A program made the position numbers and the translations under genes. A model generated the notes under the pieces. That model made no database searches. It was not told the origin of the DNA and worked only from the letters and a program-made list of their open reading frames with translations. DNA of 64,000 bases, taken from assembly GCA_016715965.1 (NCBI GenBank), contig JADJXG010000001.1, forward strand, positions 3,415,501-3,479,500, read 5' to 3'. Below are positions 17,899 to 27,093 of this stretch, piece by piece. Position 1 is the first letter of the stretch, and every line of letters begins with the position of its first letter. This DNA is from Saprospiraceae bacterium (GTDB taxonomy: Bacteria; Bacteroidota; Bacteroidia; Chitinophagales; Saprospiraceae).

Positions 17899-20800
17899 TT
17901 ATCGGATTAGTGTGAATTCTCCGGTTCTTTGAATTCGTTCTCCAGCATTGGTCTCAAATTCCAAAACAAAAACATAAACTCCTGGAAGACAATTCCTATT
18001 CAGAAAAGTGCCATCCCAACTGATTTTTTGGGAATGTGGAACCAAATTACTAATTCCATAAATGCGATTACCCCACCGGTCATAAATTTGGAAATCATTT
18101 ACCAGCTTTACTGACTCATCCAGTTGCAAATAAAATTCATCATGAATTTGATCGCCATTTGGAGTAAATGCATTTGGCCAATATACATTGACTTCATTCA
18201 AGACGGTAATTCGAACTTCATCTGTCGCAATGCAACCGTTGGTATCTATTACTGTGACAATATAATTTATTGATTGATCAGGTATTGAAATGTTGTTTAA
18301 ACAATCAGAGCAGCTCAAATAATCCATTGGTGACCAAAGAATGGTTGTCAAAGAACTGCTGTCCTTATTAATGAGTGACTTCAGCACAACGGGTACCCCT
18401 TGATTAACCGTTGTATCCTGCAGGACATCCAAATGAAGTCCAAGCTGATTGGGAACGAAATAAATGGTATCATAACTGCAACCATTTCCATCTTTTACGT
18501 GAAAATGATAATTACCTGGTCTTAAATTAAACCATCGGGAGTCCATCGTAAAATTAACTCCATCTATGGAATATGAAAATGGAATGGTCCCTCCTTGCCG
18601 GACATTAATTTCAATGGTTGCTGCCGCAGAATCCACACATAAATCCTGAATGATGCCAAAATCAACAGAAGTAATTGGTTCTGGAACAACAGATAGGTCA
18701 ATAGATCCATTCGAGACACAACCATTTGATTCGTCAGTGGCGGTTACAAAATACCTTCCGCCTTTAATTACCAATGCCAGACTAGTGTCTGAACGATCTA
18801 GGATCATACCGTTGACTGTTGACCAATTATACCGATATTTTTTCAAATTATTTTTCGATATTATTTCAAGACGGATTGGAAGGCTATCACAATTTATACT
18901 GTCAAGCTGAGAAATTAAAAATTCAGGAACCAATGTATCAATTGGAATTATAATGGAACCATTTAATAAACAACCGTTCTTCCTGTTCTTGAGTGAATAG
19001 CTATGCTTACCAGGTATATTGGTTGAAAAGGATCTTCCCAAAATTTCAGTAGAGTCGGCCAAAATCCAAGACACATCAACAATAGAATCAGTCGATAGTA
19101 ACTCAATAAAGGAAAATTCTCTGTTGCAGGTAATGGTATCAAATTCTACAAGCACATTTGGCAAAGTGGTGTCAATCTGAATATTTATGGATGTATCTAA
19201 TTTACAATGATTGGACCCTATTACTTCAATTTGGTACAAGCCTGGTAAAACCAAATAAATGGGTTGACTTGTTGTTTGGATGAAAGTATCAGGATGAATT
19301 ATTGTCATTGTAAAAGAGTTAGAACCAATACTGGGAAAGATTTGGACCATCTTCTTGTCACAAGTCAAAGTATCCGCCATCCAAGAAGAAAATTGAAGTA
19401 AAGTGTCATAAGTAACCACAACTGAGTCAAGGGAAATACATCCAAATTGATTGGTAAGCTTTAAAAAGTATTTTCCCTCAGCAGGCTTTTGTATCATTCT
19501 TTGACTGGAAAATAAACCATCTGGGAAAGTCCAAATCAACGAATCATTCATGGTGACACCTTCCACAAATAAGATGGCAGAATCTTTTTCCAAGCAGTCA
19601 AAATTTGAATCGAAAAAAACAACACTTGTTGGTTTGGATCGATCTTCCACCCAGATGGAGTCAATGGTGATGCAATCTGATTGATTCCTCGCGATACCTA
19701 TATGCCACCCAGCTTGATCCGTAATGATAAAACTAGTGGAATCTTCTGATTTATCAGGCCTAATCAGTCTGTAAAATAAATTTCCGGATGGACTCAGTAA
19801 ATCAACTCTAACCATTGGGGTCCTGCAAGTAATGGTATCCGCCTGCATGGTAATTTCAGGTTTTTCAATAGATGCTTTCATCAAAATTGAATCCCAAACT
19901 TCACATCCATTTGCTGAAGCAATTTTAAACCGATAAAGGCCCAAAAATTCAGACTGAAAAGTCTTTCCAACAATTGTATCTCCGTTTGGAAGTAACCATT
20001 CTACAAAATCATCCACTTTTGAGGAAGTCAAACGAATCTCTGCCTTACTTCTGGAGCAAGTAATTGAATCTATTACAACCTGATATTGTGGAAGCAAAGT
20101 GTCTATAGGTATAAAAATAGAATCTTCTTTCAGGCACCCATTGACATTGGAGGTCACGGTCAAATAATATATTCCGGAATTGGAAACGAAAGCGCTTGGC
20201 AAATTAGAATTAAAATTAAAAGGTCCCCTCCAGATAATAGATTCTGTGCTCAACATTGGTTCCGCTCTTAATTCTACTGATTTTTTTAAACACGTCAAGG
20301 TATCAGGAACAATTCTAATAAATGGGGATATGGTATCAATTGGAATAAAAACTGATCTTTTGGTTTGACATCCATTGGCTGACTCTACAGTTAGTTCGTA
20401 TAAGCCGGGACTGAACACAAATGGATTTTTGTTGATGCTTCTAAAATTATTAGGGCCTATCCATGAGAAATCGATTCCCAAATTACTTTCGGCAATTAGT
20501 TGCACGGAGTCAGTTAAACAATTCAAAGTATCCGAAATGATTAAAACATCAGGTTTTCCATTGTCTTCATCTACAAAAATTGAATCCACACTCAAGCATC
20601 CATTGGAATTCCATAAAAACAATTTATACCAACCTCTTTCTCTAATCCATGGCTCCAAATTATTGGATGTAAAATTCGACCCAATCCAAAATATTGAATC
20701 CGCTATTGCCCCCTGTGGAAAAATCTCAACTAACAATTGAACACTATCAGAAAGACAACTTATTTTAGAAGCGCTTAGATTGGTGGATAATGGTGATTTT

Positions 20801-22845
20801 AGCTCGGGTACAAATATAGAGTCTGTAACAATGCAGTCATTGTAATCAGTGACAACTATAGTATAAATCCCTGACTCAGCTACCAAAGCATCCAAACCCA
20901 TTGAAGAGTAATTATTTGGACCATTCCACTCAATTTTCTTAAACGATTTATTAAATGTTGTTCTGATTTCAGCCAAAGTATCCTCACAACTCAAAGTATC
21001 AGAATCCAAAATAACTAGGAGATCAGATTCCTGATGGATCAATGAAAATTTGATTTCCGAGCTGCAGCCATTTACACCAATTGCTTTTAGGTGATATTCA
21101 CCTTCTGTTTGGATAAAAGGCCTGCGCGAAAAAGAATAAAATTGATTAGGGCCGGTCCATTCAATAGAAATCAATGAATCCAAACTTTCAAAACTCACCA
21201 ATATTGAATCCATCGAACAAGGCTTTACGATGTCACTTGCCATAATTCTGGGCGAAGCTGTATCCAAAGGAATAACAATGATTTGATGTACCTTACATCC
21301 AGTTGTATCCTCCAAGCTAACCACATATCTACCTGATAGATTTGTGTTTAAATGACTGGAGTCAGAAACCAATTGATTATTATTATCTCTCCATTCCCAT
21401 TTAGGATTTACCACATTCGTAATCGCCAAAATATGTGCGGTATCTTCCAAACAAGTAATGGTATCTAATTTAACATGCAATTCTGGAACTTCGCTGATTT
21501 TATTCACAAAAATGCCAATGGTGTCTTTGCACAAACCTTCTTGAAGGGTCAATTGATAGAATCCCTGCTTGTTTACTTTTACTCTTTGGGTATCTGAAGA
21601 GTCGGCTATATTTCCATTTTCTGTCGCCCATGAAAATCTGGTGAAGGCCCCATAAGTCGAAATAGAAGCGTCCAAAGTTACCGTATCTTTATGGCAAGTA
21701 ATGTCATCAATTGGTCCAAGTATTTCTGCTTTTAACTCAACTGTTTTTAAATTAAACCTTAAAAAGGAGTCACATCCATTTTCATTAATAAACTTCAACT
21801 GATATTGTCCATCCGCAAAATATTGGCTTCCATAAATTTCAAAAGTATCACCACGACAAATTGTGATATTTGTATCCAAGGTGCTTGGAAGAGGGTGAAT
21901 GACTACATCCAGACAGTTCTTTGAAAACTCTGCACATATTCCTTTTGAATTCAAAATTACCTCACTCCTAATTTGACTCAATCTGGCATCTTGGTTGGTT
22001 GATGGTAAACTAGATGAATCACTTGTTAAATATGAAAGGCCGCAGATTTTATAATTTCCTGTACCATAAGTGCTCAAATCAGGTGTTTCTGTGATTTGCA
22101 AAATACTGTCATTTTTTGCAACTAAATATTTGAAATCGTAAATATTTGAATCAGGTTTATAATTTGATTGTATGATCCAATCCATTCTGTCAAGAGAATC
22201 ATTCCCCAAACAAAAATGCATTTCCTTAGGATCGAAAAATCCACCATTTGGACTACATGAAATACAAGAAGTGTTTTTTACATCGCAAAATAACAAACAA
22301 ACCTGATATACCTGCCCTGTCTGAAATCTTTGATGGTCCGTAATTTCAAGATTCCAAACACCATTCACGGGTCCAAAATCAAAATCTTCAAGACAACCCA
22401 TTTGAGGATAATATGTCCCATTATAAAACTGTCCAAATACACCCCAAGATTGAATATTATCCCACTTTTCATCGTAACCTTGATCCGGAATGGCCTGATC
22501 AAAACAATTAACAAACTTTACATCCCATCTTGAAAAAAAGGTATATCCAGAATTTCCTGTCGGGCCCAACAATCCTACCCTTTGACCTGATGGAGATACC
22601 AGGGTCATGGTAAGATCTCCAATATATTTATGATCAAATCGAATTCGTACACCACATAAGCCCTGATCAGGTGAAGCAAGGTCGTTGTTTAATGCACCCG
22701 ATACTGTGATACGTAGGGTCCTTGTGTCTAAATCTTCTATAACAAATGTACTGTCCAAACAACACCATTGTGCCTGAACTCCTGCAAATAATTGCAGGAT
22801 AAAGAGCAAAAACCACCATTTTAAGTATCTACATTTGGTTGCCAT
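17899..22845 (-). CDS. giant T9SS type B surface protein with P-domain and about 13 cysteine-marked repeats
   Basis: A 1648-residue secreted protein. A signal peptide (about 1-26, ending GVQAQ) is followed by a proprotein-convertase P domain (about 30-195) with GVRIRFDHKYIGDLTMTLVS. From about residue 375 to 1385 I count 13 repeats of roughly 75 residues, each opening with a motif like DTLTC or DTITC and often closing with NGC (examples LDTITCLEDT, SDTLNCLTDS, QADTITCRTP). A SprB-like unit precedes the C-terminal type B sorting domain (FTPNGDQIHDEF, YDRWGNRIYG, PGVYVFVLEF). The repeats resemble the three GPxxLTC units of the twin genes. No protease domain accompanies the P domain. Likely a surface adhesin or stalk. 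Confidence 0.88.
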   Translation of the reverse strand: MATKCRYLKWWFLLFILQLFAGVQAQWCCLDSTFVIEDLDTRTLRITVSGALNNDLASPDQGLCGVRIRFDHKYIGDLTMTLVSPSGQRVGLLGPTGNSGYTFFSRWDVKFVNCFDQAIPDQGYDEKWDNIQSWGVFGQFYNGTYYPQMGCLEDFDFGPVNGVWNLEITDHQRFQTGQVYQVCLLFCDVKNTSCISCSPNGGFFDPKEMHFCLGNDSLDRMDWIIQSNYKPDSNIYDFKYLVAKNDSILQITETPDLSTYGTGNYKICGLSYLTSDSSSLPSTNQDARLSQIRSEVILNSKGICAEFSKNCLDVVIHPLPSTLDTNITICRGDTFEIYGSQYFADGQYQLKFINENGCDSFLRFNLKTVELKAEILGPIDDITCHKDTVTLDASISTYGAFTRFSWATENGNIADSSDTQRVKVNKQGFYQLTLQEGLCKDTIGIFVNKISEVPELHVKLDTITCLEDTAHILAITNVVNPKWEWRDNNNQLVSDSSHLNTNLSGRYVVSLEDTTGCKVHQIIVIPLDTASPRIMASDIVKPCSMDSILVSFESLDSLISIEWTGPNQFYSFSRRPFIQTEGEYHLKAIGVNGCSSEIKFSLIHQESDLLVILDSDTLSCEDTLAEIRTTFNKSFKKIEWNGPNNYSSMGLDALVAESGIYTIVVTDYNDCIVTDSIFVPELKSPLSTNLSASKISCLSDSVQLLVEIFPQGAIADSIFWIGSNFTSNNLEPWIRERGWYKLFLWNSNGCLSVDSIFVDEDNGKPDVLIISDTLNCLTDSVQLIAESNLGIDFSWIGPNNFRSINKNPFVFSPGLYELTVESANGCQTKRSVFIPIDTISPFIRIVPDTLTCLKKSVELRAEPMLSTESIIWRGPFNFNSNLPSAFVSNSGIYYLTVTSNVNGCLKEDSIFIPIDTLLPQYQVVIDSITCSRSKAEIRLTSSKVDDFVEWLLPNGDTIVGKTFQSEFLGLYRFKIASANGCEVWDSILMKASIEKPEITMQADTITCRTPMVRVDLLSPSGNLFYRLIRPDKSEDSTSFIITDQAGWHIGIARNQSDCITIDSIWVEDRSKPTSVVFFDSNFDCLEKDSAILFVEGVTMNDSLIWTFPDGLFSSQRMIQKPAEGKYFLKLTNQFGCISLDSVVVTYDTLLQFSSWMADTLTCDKKMVQIFPSIGSNSFTMTIIHPDTFIQTTSQPIYLVLPGLYQIEVIGSNHCKLDTSINIQIDTTLPNVLVEFDTITCNREFSFIELLSTDSIVDVSWILADSTEILGRSFSTNIPGKHSYSLKNRKNGCLLNGSIIIPIDTLVPEFLISQLDSINCDSLPIRLEIISKNNLKKYRYNWSTVNGMILDRSDTSLALVIKGGRYFVTATDESNGCVSNGSIDLSVVPEPITSVDFGIIQDLCVDSAAATIEINVRQGGTIPFSYSIDGVNFTMDSRWFNLRPGNYHFHVKDGNGCSYDTIYFVPNQLGLHLDVLQDTTVNQGVPVVLKSLINKDSSSLTTILWSPMDYLSCSDCLNNISIPDQSINYIVTVIDTNGCIATDEVRITVLNEVNVYWPNAFTPNGDQIHDEFYLQLDESVKLVNDFQIYDRWGNRIYGISNLVPHSQKISWDGTFLNRNCLPGVYVFVLEFETNAGERIQRTGEFTLIR

Positions 22846-22855
22846 GAGCGAACTA

Positions 22856-22886
22856 CAAAATTAGAAAACAGAGATGCCCTGTCCAA
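22856..22886 (-). promoter_or_regulatory. promoter of the P-domain surface protein gene
   Basis: On the minus strand TTG (22886-22884), a 20-base spacer and TAATTTTG (22863-22856) match the Bacteroidota promoter. The -7 box ends only 10 bases before the ATG at 22845, so the transcript would have a leader of about 5 bases or none. Confidence 0.5.
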
Positions 22887-23040
22887 AATATTACACCAAA
22901 CCACTGACTTACAATTAAATACATTACTCTTAAAAAAATCTAATCGTCTTGAAATGAAGCTTGAATTGCTAATCACCCCAAAGTTTTTAATGCAACCTTA
23001 TGATAATAAGACGCAGAATTGGTTATGAATGTTGCAAAAC

Positions 23041-23078
23041 AAAAAGAGCCCCAAAGTTACAACTGAGGGGCTCTTTTT
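23041..23078 (-). terminator. terminator of the metalloprotease gene
   Basis: A perfect 12-bp stem (AAAAAGAGCCCC at 23041-23052 pairing with 23067-23078), with a 14-base loop and T-rich ends on both strands, lies just after the stop codon at 23098. It could end transcription in both directions. Confidence 0.85.
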
Positions 23079-23097
23079 GTGGCATTAACATTTTTTC

Positions 23098-26000
23098 TTA
23101 GTCAACAATCATTAGCCTGGTTGTAAATTGATTTTCACCATCGTTTACAAAAACCATATACACTCCAGACCTTAAATCGCTAACATCAATATTCTTATCA
23201 AGGATGTTGTTTGCACTACCTTTCAGATTGTAGACCTCTCTTCCTGTCAAATCCATAATTTTTAAATCCAATTTTTCATTCGGATCAATGCCATAAGCTT
23301 TTAAGTTAAAGAACTGACTGGTTGGATTCGGCTGGATGAAATAGAAGCTTTGTTCTTCAAAAGTAGAATTCCTTTGATGTAATGATCCCTCAAAATCTTC
23401 GTCATCTAACGTGGTGGCCGAATTTTTAGTTTTTTTCTTCGATCTGTCCGGGCATTTCACCGGAGATAACACATTCAAATATGCTACTTTAATGACAAAA
23501 TTTTCTCCATTGGTGTTTTTGACGGTAAGCTTAACGGAATATTTTCCTGCATACTCATAAAATACGCTTGGATTTTTCTCAGTCGATTCCGCTGGCTCTC
23601 CTTTTTCAAATTGCCATAACCAATCGATCACATCATTAGAAGACAAGTCACTAAAGGTCAAACGGTCACCGGCACAAATTTCAGTTTTAGAAGAGAAATC
23701 CACTCTTGGAATTAATAGGACAGCCATTTGTTTTCTGTATTCTGTTTCTCCGCATACATTCTTTACTTTTAAAATAACTTCAAAATCCCCTTCAGCCTTA
23801 TAAGTATGCGATGGATTGATCTCATTGCTTTTTTCTCCATCGCCAAAACTCCATTCATATTCCTCTCCATATTTGGATGAATTATTGAAAAATACAGTTA
23901 ATCCTGTAATCGAAGTTTGAAATTCAGCAGTTGGTACTGACTTTACCTCAACATATTTCAATTCTTCATAAGTCATGGTGTCTAGCCCATTAATTGCTTT
24001 GAGTACAACATCATAGCTCCCGGTATTGTCGTAAATTACCTCTGGTTCGAAATCAGTACTTGCTGATGGATTACCACCAGGAAAACTCCATAAATATGAA
24101 CTAGCACCAGTGGATGCATTTTTAAACTTTACTTTAAACTGTGCACAGCCAACATTGGGTTGCAATGAAAATTTGGCAGTCAAGGTATTGGGTATTTCGA
24201 CTTCCTGACAAGAAGTATCCTTACCGCAAATATTTTTAACTACCAAACAAACGTTGTATTTTCCAGGACCAGGAAAGATATGTTCCGGATCGATTTCAGT
24301 ACTTTTTTTACCATCACCAAAATTCCAAAGAGTGGAATCGGCATCAGGCGTAAGGGTTTTGAACTTTACCAAATTGCCAACCGGATCCTCATGGTAAAAG
24401 TCTGATGTTGTTATAGAATCTGACTTTATATATTTTACTACAGACCTGATGTCTTGATAAAGTGAATTGGAAGCAGTTAATTTGACATCAAATTCACCTT
24501 TGCGTTCATAAACCACAATTGGATCCTTCAACATAGATGTTGCAGGTGATCCACCCGGAAATTCCCATTTAAATCCAGTTGAATTTGATGAGGATAAATT
24601 CTTATATTTCACTGTAAATTTAGCACATCCCTGTTGTACATCCGACGTAAAATCAGCCGAAACAGGCGAAGCCACCACCAATCGAACAAGCCTATTGGCA
24701 CTGCCACATTTATTGCTAACAATAAGCTCCAAATTATATGTTCCATCATTGGAATATTCATGGAAGGGCAGTTCTTCAGTAGAGGTGTTTCCGTCCCCAA
24801 ATTTCCATAAGAAAGACTCTCCATAAAATTGAGTCACATTGGTTATTTGAAGCTCCCGGTCAATCAAAGTGTAATCAAATCTAACAATGTTTGGTTTTTG
24901 CTCTACCTCAATGTAGTCCTGATATGTTACTGTATTGTTGCCAAAAGAATTGGTCGCTCTTAAAGTGACCGGATAAATTCCTCTGGTGGAATAATTAACC
25001 ATTGGGTTCTGAGCAGTAGAAGTGGATGGACTTCCACCTGGGAAGGTCCATAGCCAGGAAGTTGGATTATTGGCAGATTCATCCGTGAAGTTGACTTTTC
25101 CAACCACACATACAGAAGTGGGAGAACCAGAAAACATGGCTTCAGGTGGCAGACCTCCAGAACAAGCACCTAAACATCCTCTGGAAGGTAAAAATGAATT
25201 AACCTGTGAGATCGAAGTTGCTGACCAAGAATTGGAGTTGTTTACGGATGGAGCCATTATTGTATTGGAACCAGAGGGATCATGCCCACAACTGAAATTG
25301 TGCCCGAGCTCATGGGCCTGCAACACTCTTAAACTTTGAGCACCCCCTCCGAAATCACTGCACACATTGTACCTGGAATTGGTGCAAACAGAAGATAGCC
25401 ATGCCAATCCAATTGCACCTGAAGTATATTTTCTTGTCCAGGCTGTCGCTACTGCGAATCCTGTGCCATAACCACCACCGTTACCCCAGGATCTGTGTAT
25501 ATCAAGGTGCTGATTAATATTGTTTATATTATTCCATGGGTCTTGACTGGTCGTGGTTGGAACAAATGTGGCTGCAACACCGAACTCTACTTCATGCGCG
25601 AATTCGTTGTCATAATTTGTTTGAACATTGTTCAAAACTCCGATCATAAAGCCTTCCGCTTGCGGCACTCCTCCTTTGTTATCATGTATGGTTTTATCGC
25701 AACCTAATGCCACATCTACTGTATAACAAGCTGATCTGCTGCCGGATGATGGAGGGTCTGATTTGGTGAGATGATCTGCAAGATGTAGGTGGCTTTTGTA
25801 TTGCTCATACCCACAACTAACATTGGGGTTAGGGATTACATCTCTTTCACTATAGATAACAATATGATTTAATGGTGCTTTTGCGTCAAAGTAGCTCAAC
25901 GGTTCATAAAAATATTTTATACCGGATTCTTCAATAAATCCATAGAGAAAATTATCCGCAATGGTCATACATGACAATCCTCCTCTTGGTCCCTGAATAT

Positions 26001-26343
26001 TGGCTTTGAAAGTTCGTAAATTCTTGTTGCGTGGCAATTTTACTTTGCCTTCATCAGATGCCTTGGTTAAAAAATAGTTTTTGTTGAAAATATCAAACTC
26101 AAATAGGATAAGATCCCAATGGTGTTTGGAAGTTTGAATTTGCATTTTCTTAACAGTGGATCGTGTATTGAGGGATGCTTGGATGGCAGCAATATCCAAA
26201 TTGACAACCTCGTAATCCTTAAATAACCCCTTCAGCAAGGCTTGGTTCTTGTAATTAACCGGTTGACCTACAAAATTTTGAGCAGATAAACTAAAGTTAA
26301 AAATTAGAATACTTGCAACAAAAACCAAAGATTTCATATTCAT
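23098..26343 (-). CDS. secreted PKD-domain zinc metalloprotease (reprolysin-like) with T9SS type A sorting domain
   Basis: A 1081-residue secreted protease. A signal peptide ends FSLSAQ. A pro-region precedes the catalytic domain, whose zinc motif HELGHNFSCGHD (residues 344-355) is the extended HExxHxxGxxHD form of metzincins, followed by the turn methionine in TIMAPS. About six PKD-type modules follow (patterns such as SPTSVCVVGKVNFTD, WKFGDGNTS, WNFGDGKKS, WSFGDGEKS). The last ~80 residues form a type A sorting domain (FIQPNPTSQFFNL, GREVYNL, GVYMVFV). The longest frame begins at a TTG at 26364 that lies inside the promoter, so the ATG at 26343 is chosen; the ATG at 26337 is also possible. 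It probably degrades external protein. Confidence 0.9.
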   Translation of the reverse strand: MNMKSLVFVASILIFNFSLSAQNFVGQPVNYKNQALLKGLFKDYEVVNLDIAAIQASLNTRSTVKKMQIQTSKHHWDLILFEFDIFNKNYFLTKASDEGKVKLPRNKNLRTFKANIQGPRGGLSCMTIADNFLYGFIEESGIKYFYEPLSYFDAKAPLNHIVIYSERDVIPNPNVSCGYEQYKSHLHLADHLTKSDPPSSGSRSACYTVDVALGCDKTIHDNKGGVPQAEGFMIGVLNNVQTNYDNEFAHEVEFGVAATFVPTTTSQDPWNNINNINQHLDIHRSWGNGGGYGTGFAVATAWTRKYTSGAIGLAWLSSVCTNSRYNVCSDFGGGAQSLRVLQAHELGHNFSCGHDPSGSNTIMAPSVNNSNSWSATSISQVNSFLPSRGCLGACSGGLPPEAMFSGSPTSVCVVGKVNFTDESANNPTSWLWTFPGGSPSTSTAQNPMVNYSTRGIYPVTLRATNSFGNNTVTYQDYIEVEQKPNIVRFDYTLIDRELQITNVTQFYGESFLWKFGDGNTSTEELPFHEYSNDGTYNLELIVSNKCGSANRLVRLVVASPVSADFTSDVQQGCAKFTVKYKNLSSSNSTGFKWEFPGGSPATSMLKDPIVVYERKGEFDVKLTASNSLYQDIRSVVKYIKSDSITTSDFYHEDPVGNLVKFKTLTPDADSTLWNFGDGKKSTEIDPEHIFPGPGKYNVCLVVKNICGKDTSCQEVEIPNTLTAKFSLQPNVGCAQFKVKFKNASTGASSYLWSFPGGNPSASTDFEPEVIYDNTGSYDVVLKAINGLDTMTYEELKYVEVKSVPTAEFQTSITGLTVFFNNSSKYGEEYEWSFGDGEKSNEINPSHTYKAEGDFEVILKVKNVCGETEYRKQMAVLLIPRVDFSSKTEICAGDRLTFSDLSSNDVIDWLWQFEKGEPAESTEKNPSVFYEYAGKYSVKLTVKNTNGENFVIKVAYLNVLSPVKCPDRSKKKTKNSATTLDDEDFEGSLHQRNSTFEEQSFYFIQPNPTSQFFNLKAYGIDPNEKLDLKIMDLTGREVYNLKGSANNILDKNIDVSDLRSGVYMVFVNDGENQFTTRLMIVD

Positions 26344-26361
26344 TTGTTTGTTAAATTTCGA

Positions 26362-26390
26362 CAAAGTTAGTCAATGTATTATTTTTACAA
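26362..26390 (-). promoter_or_regulatory. promoter of the metalloprotease gene
   Basis: On the minus strand TTG (26390-26388), an 18-base spacer and TAACTTTG (26369-26362) match the Bacteroidota consensus exactly. The -7 box ends 18 bases before the ATG at 26343 and excludes the upstream TTG as a start codon. Confidence 0.7.
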
Positions 26391-26442
26391 TAATTAAGTG
26401 GGGTTCAAAAAATATATTTTTATTTAATTAATTTGTTAATAT

Positions 26443-27093
26443 ATGAATTTCAATATATTAAATATTACAAAATATTGTGGTTTCATCGCAATCATTATAG
26501 CTTCTGAAATTGTGAATCCATTGGAATGTCAGGCCCAGGTCAAATCAAGTTTAAAGAAGAAAAAGACCACAAAAAAGGATGCGGATTATAAATTGATGGA
26601 CCATTTGTGGTTTGGTGGTGGGTTGACTTTACAGTTTGGGAGTTCGGCATTGAACAATGGAGCTTTGGTGGGCAATTTTTTTAATGCGGGAATTTCACCC
26701 ATGGCCGGTTATAAGCTCACCAAATGGCTTTCTGTTGGACCTCGAATTGAATATAGTTATTATAATGGTCGCTATTCTGGAGCCTCTGAAATATACAAAC
26801 TTTCCTTTTCCAATTTCAGCTTTGGTTTATTCAATCGGATGAAATTCCTCGGTACCTTTTTCACCCATTTAGAAGCGTCAAGAAACAGTGAATTTTATTG
26901 GACCGGTTTTTTTGACGCCAATAATAAATTCATCCTTCAGCGGGAGTGGAGCAACCACCTATATGCTGGGCTTGGCTATAATTCAGGTGGAGATTTTGCT
27001 TATGAGTTTTATGTTATGTATGATTTTCTTGCCCCGGATGATGTGACCAATCTTCCAATCATTTACAGGGTTGGGTTTACTTACAAATTTTAA
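26443..27093 (+). CDS. small outer-membrane beta-barrel protein
   Basis: A 216-residue protein with a signal peptide (about 1-32, ending ECQAQ), a lysine-rich linker (LKKKKTTKKD), then alternating aromatic and polar strands (for example LWFGGGLTLQFGSS, LSVGPRIEYSYYNG, HLYAGLGYNSGG) ending in YRVGFTYKF, a terminal phenylalanine typical of outer-membrane barrels. About eight strands would fit. It has no close functional match that I recognise. It is transcribed divergently from the metalloprotease, and its stop codon overlaps the stop region of the opposing TonB-dependent receptor gene by four bases. Confidence 0.65.
   Translation: MNFNILNITKYCGFIAIIIASEIVNPLECQAQVKSSLKKKKTTKKDADYKLMDHLWFGGGLTLQFGSSALNNGALVGNFFNAGISPMAGYKLTKWLSVGPRIEYSYYNGRYSGASEIYKLSFSNFSFGLFNRMKFLGTFFTHLEASRNSEFYWTGFFDANNKFILQREWSNHLYAGLGYNSGGDFAYEFYVMYDFLAPDDVTNLPIIYRVGFTYKF

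Noticed and set aside
26344..26364. Start of the metalloprotease at TTG 26364
   Set aside because: The TTG lies inside an exact -7 promoter box and would precede the signal peptide by seven residues; the ATG at 26343 is better.
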